Below the pieces are notes generated by a model, which saw nothing but the letters and a program-made list of their open reading frames with translations, made no database searches and was not told the DNA's origin. From Myxococcota bacterium (GTDB taxonomy: Bacteria > Myxococcota_A > Polyangia > Polyangiales > Houyiibacteriaceae), in contig JANQQS010000144.1 in NCBI GenBank assembly GCA_028284955.1, positions 1 through 54,251 of the forward strand: a DNA stretch of 54,251 nucleotides, given 5' to 3'. The translations under genes and the position numbers were made by a program. Position 1 is the stretch's first letter; every line of letters starts with the position of its first letter. Shown one piece after another: positions 25,965 to 32,760 of the stretch.

Positions 25965-27227
25965 ATGTCCGATACCGACGAAGAGCCTCAGATCATTACT
26001 TATCGGGCGCGCCGGTATGACATTCGTCGATGGATGAGCCGGCATCCGGGCGGGGACATCATCCGTCGCTACGTTGGATGGGATGTGACGTGTTTGATGC
26101 ACATGATGCACGACATGCGGCATGCAGGGATTCAGCGAATGCTCAAGCGACTCGATTGTGGTGCCGGTGAGCCCACGCGAGCGTTCGATAGGGACTATCT
26201 CGAACTCGAAGAGCTATTTGTTGAGCGCGGCTGGTTTCGACCGAGCCCGTGGTGGTACGCCTACAAAATCGCGTGGCTGGTGGTGTTTTTGGTGGGGGCG
26301 TATCTCGTCCCCGGCCCGTGGCTGACAGGATTGCTGTTTGGGCTGTTCGTACAGCAGTCGGCCTTCGTGGCCCACGATGTGTGTCATGGCGCGGTATTTC
26401 CCAAGCGATGGCGGCGACGCATGTCGTGGCTATTCGGTAGCGTCTGCTTTGGGTTGAGCCACGAAAAATGGGTGCGCGAGCACAACATTCATCACGCACT
26501 GATCAGCCGGCCGATGGCCGATCCGCAGATGAACACCATGCCGCATCTGATGTATTCGCGGCGAGAAGGGGATTTGTTTGAGCAAACGAATCGCAAACTG
26601 ACGGATGCGGACAAAGCGAAGATCGGGTTTCAACACATTTGGCTTTTACCCGTGCTTTTTCTCTACGGCCGCATCAACGTCGCGCGCGGCGATATTCGAT
26701 TAGCCTGGAACGCGCGCGATTGGCATCACCTGTCGGCGTACGCGATTCATTACGCGCTCTGGCTTTCGTTCTTAGTTCAAGAAGGCATTCGTGGAGGCCT
26801 AGTTCACGCACTCTTGTTTGCCGGGCCGTTCGTACTGACCACGCTGGTTGTTTCCAGCATCATTCATCTGCAGCTGATTCTGTCGCACGCGTATTCGCCT
26901 CGATTGCTCGAACACGAGCAGCACGAACTCGGCATGGCAGTGCAAATCACCTCGAATCAAAACGTCACCACGACGCTGCTCGACGACTGGCTCCACGGCG
27001 GGCTGCAACACCATATCGAGCATCACCTCTTTCCGCGATTGCCTCGCCACAGCTTGCCCAAAGCCCGACCTTACGTCCGAGAGCTCTGCCGCAAACACGG
27101 CTTGGAATACAAAACCGACCCCTTCCTGGTCTGCGTGGCCGCGCTCCTCTCCTCGCTCAAGCGCAACGGCGCCGACTACCGACGAGAACTTCTGGCACGC
27201 TACCGAAAGCCTGCCAAGTCATCGTAG
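25965..27227 (+). CDS. cytochrome-b5-fused fatty acid desaturase
   Basis: A 420-residue membrane desaturase. The N-terminus (about 10-65) is a short cytochrome-b5-like domain with the HPGGD heme motif (27-31) and a second His cluster (MHMMHDMRH, 45-53). Then come the three histidine boxes of membrane di-iron desaturases: HDVCH (137-141), HNIHH (173-177) and HIEHH (350-354), with four hydrophobic segments. Front-end (delta-5/6) desaturases usually have Gln at the first place of box 3; here it is His. It probably introduces double bases-style unsaturation near the carboxyl end of membrane acyl chains or sphingolipids, that is, makes polyunsaturated lipids. The gene stands alone, flanked on both sides by hairpin repeat clusters. 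Confidence 0.9.
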   Translation: MSDTDEEPQIITYRARRYDIRRWMSRHPGGDIIRRYVGWDVTCLMHMMHDMRHAGIQRMLKRLDCGAGEPTRAFDRDYLELEELFVERGWFRPSPWWYAYKIAWLVVFLVGAYLVPGPWLTGLLFGLFVQQSAFVAHDVCHGAVFPKRWRRRMSWLFGSVCFGLSHEKWVREHNIHHALISRPMADPQMNTMPHLMYSRREGDLFEQTNRKLTDADKAKIGFQHIWLLPVLFLYGRINVARGDIRLAWNARDWHHLSAYAIHYALWLSFLVQEGIRGGLVHALLFAGPFVLTTLVVSSIIHLQLILSHAYSPRLLEHEQHELGMAVQITSNQNVTTTLLDDWLHGGLQHHIEHHLFPRLPRHSLPKARPYVRELCRKHGLEYKTDPFLVCVAALLSSLKRNGADYRRELLARYRKPAKSS

Positions 27228-27274
27228 TTGACCTTTTTTTTCGGAGGGTCTGGCCGCAGCCGCTGTTTTTTTTG
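27228..27274 (+). other. spacer with T-runs before the repeat cluster
   Basis: Right after the desaturase stop there are two T8 runs (27233-27241 and 27266-27273) each followed by GGAGGGTCTGGCCGCAG, a degenerate H2. The T-runs are not preceded by a stem, so a standard intrinsic terminator is not supported. Confidence 0.4.
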
Positions 27275-27321
27275 GAGGGTCTGGCCGCAGCCCCTCCCCC
27301 CGCGGAATACGATTCCGCGGG
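27275..27321 (-). repeat. double-hairpin repeat copy R6
   Basis: Minus orientation. H2 27275-27296 (GAGGGTCTG and CAGCCCCTC around GCCG, one mismatch). H1 27299-27321 with arms CCCGCGGAAT and ATTCCGCGGG around ACG, perfect. The same H1 arms recur in the next copy. Confidence 0.85.
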
Positions 27322-27345
27322 TCCCCCCACCCGGCTGTGTTTTTG

Positions 27346-27580
27346 GAGGGTCTGACCGCAGCCCCTCCCCCCGCGGAATACGATTCCGCGGGGCCCCCCA
27401 CCCAACGCCGCTTCGCGCTGCGCGGGGGCCCCTACGCCCCCTTGCTCTCTTCGTGCAGCGCTCGTGGTGAACTGCTTTCTCTGTGCTGTTTGCGGTGAAC
27501 TGTAGTCGGGCGAGCTATTCCGACTGTGTCGTTGGAGGGTGTGACTGTGTCCAAGTCCGGCCGCTTCGCGTCCGCCCCAC
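27346..27580 (-). repeat. double-hairpin repeat copy R7 with long tail (copy A)
   Basis: H2 at 27346-27367, H1 at 27369-27393 with arms CCCCGCGGAAT and ATTCCGCGGGG around ACG (perfect, 11 bases). A tail of about 190 bases follows (CGCTTCGCGCTGCGCG, CTTGCTCTCTTCGTGC, GTGAACTGT and others) to CCGCCCCAC at 27580. Positions 27356-27580 match 27743-27968 nearly base for base except in the H1 arms. Confidence 0.88.
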
Positions 27581-27661
27581 TGCTTCGCGGCGGGGGCCCC
27601 AGCAGCACACTACTCGCGCAACCAGGTCACGTGCATCGTGGCGGGGGAGCTGTGTTGTTTG
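27581..27661 (+). repeat. repeat core linking copies A and R8
   Basis: Core words shared with the composite elements: TGCTTCGCGGCGGGGGCCCC, AGCAG, a GCGCAACCAGGTCACGTG lead-in and GGCGGGGGAGCTGTGTTG. The lead-in here runs into an inverted H2-H1 instead of H1-H2, showing recombination of modules. Confidence 0.6.
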
Positions 27662-28092
27662 GAGGGTTTGAAGCAAACCCTCCCCCGCGCGGGTACGACC
27701 CGCTCGGGTCCCCCACCCGACTCCTTGCCTAGGAGGGGCTGGCCGCAGCCCCTCCCCCACGCGGGTACAACCCGCGTGGGGCCCCCTCCCAACGTCGCTT
27801 CGCGCTGCGCGGGGGGCCCTACGCCCCCTTGCTCTCTTCGTGCGGCGTTCGTGGTGAAGTGCTTTCTCTGTGCTGTTTGCGGTGAACTGTCGTCGGGCGA
27901 GCTACTCCAACTGTGTCGTTGGAGGGTGTGACTGTGTCCTAAGTCCGGCCGCTTCGCGTCCGCCCCACCGCGAAGCGGCGGGGCCCCGGCAGATCGACCT
28001 CAACGCAACCCGGTCACGTGGTTCCTGGCGGGGGAGTTTGGGTGAATGGCTGGGATCGTATCCCAGCCAGAGGGTCTGGGTGCCAGACCCTC
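27662..28092. repeat. composite element with a nested copy (R8, R9, R10)
   Basis: Left end minus orientation: H2 27662-27682 (loop AAG, perfect) and H1 27687-27705 (one mismatch). Right end plus orientation: H1 28047-28069 with arms TGGCTGGGAT and ATCCCAGCCA around CGT (perfect) and H2 28070-28092 (perfect, loop GTG). The core includes the third hairpin H3 (GCCCCACCGC, loop GAA, GCGGCGGGGC, 27962-27984, one mismatch) and CACGTG near 28015. Between GACTCC (27719) and GGCCGC (27947) a second unit, copy R9, interrupts the core. The element ends eight bases before the tonB stop. Confidence 0.82.
27732..27968 (-). repeat. double-hairpin repeat copy R9 with long tail (copy B)
   Basis: H2 27732-27755 (GGAGGGGCTG, loop GCCG, CAGCCCCTCC, perfect) and H1 27755-27781 with arms CCCCACGCGGGT and ACCCGCGTGGGG around ACA (perfect, 12 bases). 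The tail is the same as in copy A, with about a dozen differences by eye. Confidence 0.88.
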
Positions 28093-28099
28093 AAATTAA

Positions 28100-28912
28100 C
28101 TAGTCCCGCACGCGGAAGGTGCAGCGGTAGGGGACGATGGTGGCTACGGGGCGGCCGGTGCGGCTGCGGGGAGGGCTCCAGCGCTGTCCTTGCAGGGTGC
28201 GCACACACGCGTCGCCGAAGCCTTGTCCGCGTACGCTTTCCGAGGCAACGCGCAGGTTGGACACGCTGCCGTCCGCGTTGATGCGCAGGCGAACTACGGC
28301 GATTCCTTCAATGCCTTGCTGGCGGGCGCGGGGCGGGTAGTTGCGTTCGAGACGCTGGGCCATCGAGCTCGGAGGTTTGGGTTTGCGCGCGAGGCTGCTG
28401 AGCGGCGCGACCGATGTACCGCGACCGCCTGAGCCGGTTCCTCCCGGAGCGGTGATTTTTCCAGTGGGTCGCCGGCCGGGGTTCGAGATCGGTCCTTTTC
28501 GATCGATGCCGCTTGATTGCTGCACGTTCCACGATGAACCGGAGCCTTCGTTGGTGAGTACGACGTTGTCGAAGGCTACCGGAGGGGGTTCAGGAGCTTC
28601 TTCCGGGGCAGGCTTTTCCGCCGCCGGAGCAGGCTCTGGAGGGAGCGAATCTGCCTTTGGTGGCTCAGGGGGGGCGGGCTCGGGCTCCTCTTCGATTTCC
28701 TCGACCTCTTCCTCGACCGGCTCCTCTTCGATCGGCGGAGGCTCTTCGGCGGATGGCTCGAGCAGCTCCATATCGACCGTCGCGATTTCGGGCGCGCTGA
28801 GGGTTGCGCGCGCGGGGAGCAGCGCGGTCAGCGCGACGTGCAACCCTATCGCCAGCACCAGGGCGATGACGAACGTTCGGGGATCTTCGGTCGCTGCGGG
28901 TGAAGGGGTCAC
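28100..28912 (-). CDS. tonB: TonB family energy-transducing protein
   Basis: A 270-residue protein with the TonB layout: a short cytoplasmic N-terminus, one membrane helix (FVIALVLAIGLHVALTALL, about 14-32, including the conserved His after the start of the helix), a long Pro/Glu-rich periplasmic spacer (about 50-120, EEEPVEEEVEEIEEE), and a C-terminal TonB domain (about 185-268) with YPPRARQQGIEGIAVVRLRI. TonB carries proton-motive energy from ExbB-ExbD to outer membrane receptors. The start is a GTG at 28912. It is the last gene of exbB-exbD-tonB. No receptor gene is adjacent, so a TolA-like or gliding-related use is also possible. Confidence 0.88.
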   Translation of the reverse strand: MTPSPAATEDPRTFVIALVLAIGLHVALTALLPARATLSAPEIATVDMELLEPSAEEPPPIEEEPVEEEVEEIEEEPEPAPPEPPKADSLPPEPAPAAEKPAPEEAPEPPPVAFDNVVLTNEGSGSSWNVQQSSGIDRKGPISNPGRRPTGKITAPGGTGSGGRGTSVAPLSSLARKPKPPSSMAQRLERNYPPRARQQGIEGIAVVRLRINADGSVSNLRVASESVRGQGFGDACVRTLQGQRWSPPRSRTGRPVATIVPYRCTFRVRD

Positions 28913-28965
28913 GAGCCGGTCGCGTTCGCTGGGGTTTTCGGGACTGCGCTGTGGGCGGCCTCGGG

Positions 28966-29391
28966 CTAGCGCTCCAAATCTTGAGGTCGCACGTTGATGG
29001 CGAACTTGGTGACTTTTTCTTGTCGCAAGATATCGATCACTTGCACAACGTTGCGGTGGGCGATGCGCCCGTCGGCCGCGATGATGGCGCGGAGGTCTTC
29101 GTTCTTGGCCCGCGCCGCGCGAATCTGGAGGCGAAGCTGTTCCGGCGTCACTTCTTCAAGGTCGAGAAAGAGCTTCCCGTCTTCTTGAATCGAGACGGAC
29201 ACCGTTTCCGGAACCGCATCGGTCTCCGCGGTTTTGGCTTCGGGAAGCTCGACAGGAATGGTTTTCGATACGATCGCGGTCGCCGTCACCATGAGAATGA
29301 TGAGCAGCACCAACACAATGTCCACCAGCGGCGTGACATTGATATCGGTGATCATCCCGTCGTCATCACCCCCTCGCGTTCCACCCGCCAT
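28966..29391 (-). CDS. exbD: ExbD/TolR biopolymer transport protein
   Basis: A 141-residue ExbD/TolR protein. The N-terminus is short, followed by INVTPLVDIVLVLLIILMV (17-35) in which D24 is the conserved membrane Asp that carries protons. The C-terminal periplasmic domain (about 55-140) includes VSIQEDGKLFLDLEEVT and NVVQVIDILRQE. It forms the proton channel with ExbB/TolQ. A ribosome site (GGAG) precedes the start. It lies between exbB (34 bases upstream) and tonB (53 bases downstream), clearly one operon. ExbD and TolR cannot be separated by sequence alone; the TonB partner favours ExbD. Confidence 0.92.
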   Translation of the reverse strand: MAGGTRGGDDDGMITDINVTPLVDIVLVLLIILMVTATAIVSKTIPVELPEAKTAETDAVPETVSVSIQEDGKLFLDLEEVTPEQLRLQIRAARAKNEDLRAIIAADGRIAHRNVVQVIDILRQEKVTKFAINVRPQDLER

Positions 29392-29425
29392 GCGCTGCTC
29401 CTAGGCCTTCTAAGTTGTATCGTTC

Positions 29426-30079
29426 TTACTCTGCGGGGTCTGGTGTGCCGGATGCGTCTTTGCCCTTGAGGTAGGCCATCAGGTCACTCCCCAGTGCGTC
29501 GACCCAGGTGAGCCGATACTTGATCACGCGCTGGTAGTAGTTGAAGAACGCGACCGCGGGCAGGGCTACGAGAATGCCGATGGCCGTAGCCACGAGCGCC
29601 TCGCCGATTTCGCGCATCAAGCTGTCGGTGACTTGTCCTGCGCTATCGCCGAGCGCCTGAAAGGCACGAATGACGCCGATGACGGTACCGAGTAGGCCGA
29701 CGAAGGGAGCGTTGTTTCCCACCGTGCCGAGGAACACCAAGTTGCGCTCCATGCGCTGCTTGGCGAGCGCTGTTTCTCCGCGCATGCGTTCTTCCACCGC
29801 GGCTGCGCCGTCGGTTGCGACCTCGAGGCCTGAGCCGACGACTCGCGCCTCGAACGATTTAGAGCTCGCGAGGTGTTTTTCGGCTTCGGCGATGTCGCCT
29901 TTGCGCAGAAGCTTTCGAAGCTCGGCCTGCAGCCGGATGGGGTTCTCTTTGATCGCGAGCAAGTAGTACGCGCGCTCCAAAATGATCGCGAGACCAATCA
30001 CCGAGAGCGCGATAAGCAACCACATGACCCACTCTGCGCCCAGCATCGCGAACGCGGTCATTCTTTCCTGAATATTCAT
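29426..30079 (-). CDS. exbB: MotA/TolQ/ExbB proton channel protein
   Basis: A 217-residue inner membrane protein of the MotA/TolQ/ExbB family. Helix 1 is about 13-37 (WVMWLLIALSVIGLAIILERAYYL), a cytoplasmic domain follows (about 40-120), then helices 2 and 3 with the family signature LGTVGNNAPFVGLLGTVIGVIRAF and EIGEALVATAIGILVALPAVAFFNYY. With ExbD it uses the proton gradient to drive TonB. It is the first gene of the operon; GAGGA precedes the start. TolQ is the alternative name. Confidence 0.93.
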   Translation of the reverse strand: MNIQERMTAFAMLGAEWVMWLLIALSVIGLAIILERAYYLLAIKENPIRLQAELRKLLRKGDIAEAEKHLASSKSFEARVVGSGLEVATDGAAAVEERMRGETALAKQRMERNLVFLGTVGNNAPFVGLLGTVIGVIRAFQALGDSAGQVTDSLMREIGEALVATAIGILVALPAVAFFNYYQRVIKYRLTWVDALGSDLMAYLKGKDASGTPDPAE

Positions 30080-30100
30080 TCAGTCCTCGTTCTTCAGAAA

Positions 30101-31204
30101 TCAGCTCCTCGGAAACTCCGAGACGTGCGTGCTTGCCGGGGTGTAGCCCGGTTCAGGGAGGCTCGCATCCTCCTTCAACACTTCGCGCATCGCAGCGGTG
30201 GCAAAGGCCCCTTTCGGCAGGAGAAAACGCACGACCACGTCCTTGGCGCTGCCTGTTTCGATGTCAAGTTCCTCGAGCTTCACCCGCAGCGGGCGGCGTG
30301 TTCCTTCCCCGAGACGGCCGAGACGCTTGAGGTCTTGTTCCGACAGCCCCGCGCCCGTCAGTATGTCGCGCTCGAGCGCGGCGGCATCGGATTCAGGCCA
30401 TCGCATACGTGGGCCGAACATGGGTCCAGTGGGGCTGATCAAAAATCGCGCGGCGCGATCGTTGGCTTCATCGACATCATGAGCGACGAATATCCCTCCG
30501 CTGTCTTCTTTCTTCATCAAGTCGCCAGGTACTGCCGCGCTGAAGAGATTGCGGCGAACCCGCTCTGCAAGGCACTCGTTGAACAGCTGGGATTGAAACG
30601 CCGACACCAGAAACTTTTTTTCAAACCGACCTCTTGGCGCGGGCCCATCGCTGAAAAGCCAATCGCGCGCGCGCTGCGCGTTCTGGCCGTCGCGACCGAA
30701 TCGCTGCGCGCCAAAATAGTTGGGAACGCCTTCCCGCGCGAGGCGCTCCAGCACGGCGACAAAGTCCGCATGTCGCGCGGGCGGAACTCCGGCTATCCGA
30801 AGCTGAAAACGGTTCCCTCGAGTATGACCATTCTTGAGCTTTCGCGGGTGCGCCGTGACATCAAGCACGCGGGCGTCGGGCACGGTGATGGTGCGCGCGC
30901 GGTCCGCCACGGTTTTGCTGCCTTGAGAAAAAAAACTTGCCCATTGGGTGGTTACCGCGCGCTTGTCTTTGAGCCCGGCGAACCCGCTTTGTCGCGGGTC
31001 GAGCTCGAGCGCGCGGGCAATCTCGCGAACCGTGTCGGGTGTGGTTCGGTTTCGTTTTTCGAAACGAATCCACAAGTGGTCGCCATGCCCTTCGGGTTCG
31101 TAAGGAAGTACTTCGTCGACTTGAAAGTCTTCAAGGTTTGCGCGCAGCTGTCCGGGAATCGGAGCAATCTCAGGAGTGAGGTAGGGCAGCGCGGCGAAGT
31201 TCAT
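30101..31204 (-). CDS. truD: tRNA pseudouridine(13) synthase TruD
   Basis: A TruD-family enzyme of 367 residues that converts U13 of certain tRNAs to pseudouridine. The ATG at 31204 is chosen over one at 31231 because it puts the ANLEDFQVDEV block at residue 22, as in E. coli TruD. The catalytic motif is GFAGLKDKRAVTTQ, whose Asp is the nucleophile. NRFQLRIAGV and the VPNYFGAQRFGRDGQN block (the usual TruD signature) follow, and the insert domain is present. It ends 21 bases before the exbB start and may be transcribed into that operon. The upstream region has two copies of GAATGGCGC followed by T-runs. Confidence 0.93.
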   Translation of the reverse strand: MNFAALPYLTPEIAPIPGQLRANLEDFQVDEVLPYEPEGHGDHLWIRFEKRNRTTPDTVREIARALELDPRQSGFAGLKDKRAVTTQWASFFSQGSKTVADRARTITVPDARVLDVTAHPRKLKNGHTRGNRFQLRIAGVPPARHADFVAVLERLAREGVPNYFGAQRFGRDGQNAQRARDWLFSDGPAPRGRFEKKFLVSAFQSQLFNECLAERVRRNLFSAAVPGDLMKKEDSGGIFVAHDVDEANDRAARFLISPTGPMFGPRMRWPESDAAALERDILTGAGLSEQDLKRLGRLGEGTRRPLRVKLEELDIETGSAKDVVVRFLLPKGAFATAAMREVLKEDASLPEPGYTPASTHVSEFPRS

Positions 31205-31535
31205 AGGGACTTTGTGTCGAAAAAGCGCCATTCATGCTAAAAAGGCGCCATTCGTGCGATTGGCTTGGGGAGACGTTTCGCTTTTGAGGACGAAACATGA
31301 CGGCTTGGGGCGCGAGGCGCCAGTGCACGGGTACGGCGGACCGTGAGCGGGACGCTGGCGGCAATGCGGAAGGCTGATCGGGATCGGGATCAGGAATGGG
31401 ATCGGAATCAGGAACGGGATTGGGTTCGGCGTCGGTTTCGGGATCGGTGTCTGCGTCGGCGTCAGCATCTGTTTCGGCGTCAGCATCTGTTTCGGCGTCA
31501 GCGTCGGCACCGGGGTGAGCTGCTATCGTTCTTGC
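31205..31535. other. divergent spacer with hexamer/18-base minisatellite
   Basis: About 330 bases between truD and the beta-lactamase-family gene. From about 31374 to 31505 it is a degenerate hexamer repeat (GGATCG, GTCGGC and relatives). Its best part is an 18-base unit (TCGGCGTCAGCATCTGTT) at 31456-31473 and 31474-31491 with a partial third unit to 31500. Read on the minus strand it would encode Asp/Ala/Glu/Thr dipeptides, as in lipoprotein linkers, but no gene uses that frame. Confidence 0.6.
31456..31500. repeat. 18-base tandem repeat, array 1
   Basis: Two perfect 18-base units and a half unit inside a longer hexamer-biased tract. Its style matches the array at 36163-36234. Confidence 0.8.
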
Positions 31536-32726
31536 ATGGCGCGCCCGATAAGACCCCTCGTCACCCCGATGCAGCTCAAGAGTCTACTCGAAGCAGGGGT
31601 GCGCGACGGCGTGTTTCCGGGGGCGGTCGGGTGCGTCGCGCAAGCGAACGAAACTCAAACATCCGAGGCTGGATGGGCGTTTGCTGAGGCGGGCGCAGGA
31701 GTCACCGTACTCGAGAGTCTCGGTTCTTCGGCGCCCGAACCAGTCCAGCCGACCACGATCTACGACTTAGCGTCGCTTACTAAGCCGCTCGTCGCGACGG
31801 CCGCGTTGCGCTTGGCGGCACGAGAAGACCTTGACCTTAGCGAACCGGTTGCGCGGCGCATGCCCGAGCTGGCGGCAACAATCGCGGGTCGAGCGACGGC
31901 GGAACAACTGCTGCGCCATCGTGGTGGCCTCGCTGCATGGAGCGACTTGTACCGTCAGGTACCGCATGCTGCGGCCACCACGGAGGCGCGGAATTGGATT
32001 GTGCTTGCCGCGGCGAATCAACCAAGCGACGGCTCAACGGCGAAGGCGGTGTACAGCGATTTGGGCTACATCGTGGCGGGCGCGTGGCTCGAACGCGTGG
32101 CTTCACGACCGCTGGATCAACTCGTGCGCGATGAGGTGACCGCTCCGCTCGGCATCGATCGTGACGTATTCTTCGCAGCGAGCCTTTCCGAAACCGAACG
32201 CAATGCGATTCGCACGGTCGCGGCGCCGACCGAATGGTGTTCGTGGCGCAAGCGTCTCCCTCACGTCGAAGTTCACGACGAAAACTGCGCCGCCCTCGGC
32301 GGCATCTCCGGCCACGCGGGAACCTTTGGCCCCGCGCGGTCCGTCGCCCGCTTCGGCACCGAAATGCTCGACGTGCTTCGTGGACGATCGAGCTTCTTGC
32401 CGGCCGAGCTTCTGCGAGATGCGTTGGCGCCGGTCGATGGCACAGAGGCCGACGAAAAGGCAGGCGACGGCCACTGCTATCGGCTCGGCTGGGACACCCC
32501 ATCGCCCAAAGACGGACCGGTAGTGAGCTCAGCGGGCCCTCACATGAGCGACCGCGCCTTCGGCCACCTCGGCTTCACCGGAACCTCCATCTGGTGCGAT
32601 CCCGAAGCCAACTTCGTCGCGGTGCTGCTCTCCAATCGCGTGCACCCCACGCGCGACAACATCAAGATCCGCGCCTTCCGTCCCGATTTTCATCGAGATA
32701 CGCATCCCTTTCGCACCACTATTTGA
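31536..32726 (+). CDS. beta-lactamase-family serine hydrolase
   Basis: A 396-residue class-C-beta-lactamase/DD-peptidase/esterase-family protein. The ATG at 31536 is used; a GTG at 31515 is in frame but lies within the repeat tract. Motifs: S80-x-x-K83 (ASLTKPL), the second catalytic motif Y173-S-D (AVYSDLGYIV; Asp replaces the usual Asn, as in many esterase-type members), and HLGFTGTSIW near the end in place of the KTG motif. There is no clear signal peptide, so a cytoplasmic or periplasmic site is open. The substrate may be an ester or a peptidoglycan-derived peptide. It converges on the DUF1552 (B) gene. Confidence 0.88.
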   Translation: MARPIRPLVTPMQLKSLLEAGVRDGVFPGAVGCVAQANETQTSEAGWAFAEAGAGVTVLESLGSSAPEPVQPTTIYDLASLTKPLVATAALRLAAREDLDLSEPVARRMPELAATIAGRATAEQLLRHRGGLAAWSDLYRQVPHAAATTEARNWIVLAAANQPSDGSTAKAVYSDLGYIVAGAWLERVASRPLDQLVRDEVTAPLGIDRDVFFAASLSETERNAIRTVAAPTEWCSWRKRLPHVEVHDENCAALGGISGHAGTFGPARSVARFGTEMLDVLRGRSSFLPAELLRDALAPVDGTEADEKAGDGHCYRLGWDTPSPKDGPVVSSAGPHMSDRAFGHLGFTGTSIWCDPEANFVAVLLSNRVHPTRDNIKIRAFRPDFHRDTHPFRTTI

Positions 32727-32760
32727 AGGGGCTTGCTGGGAGATATCGAGTTGGTGCTGG

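Noticed and set aside
27233-27273. T-runs after the desaturase as intrinsic terminators
   Set aside because: No stem precedes either T-run; hairpins follow instead, so the order is wrong for a + strand terminator.
27575-28092. Possible CRISPR array or tRNA-like folds in the repeat cluster
   Set aside because: There are no regular repeat-spacer units, and the hairpins do not form a cloverleaf or contain TTCGA-type arms.
31232-31510. Pro/Thr/Ile-rich minus-strand frame upstream of truD
   Set aside because: The frame is the minisatellite read out; it lacks a start context and any homology.
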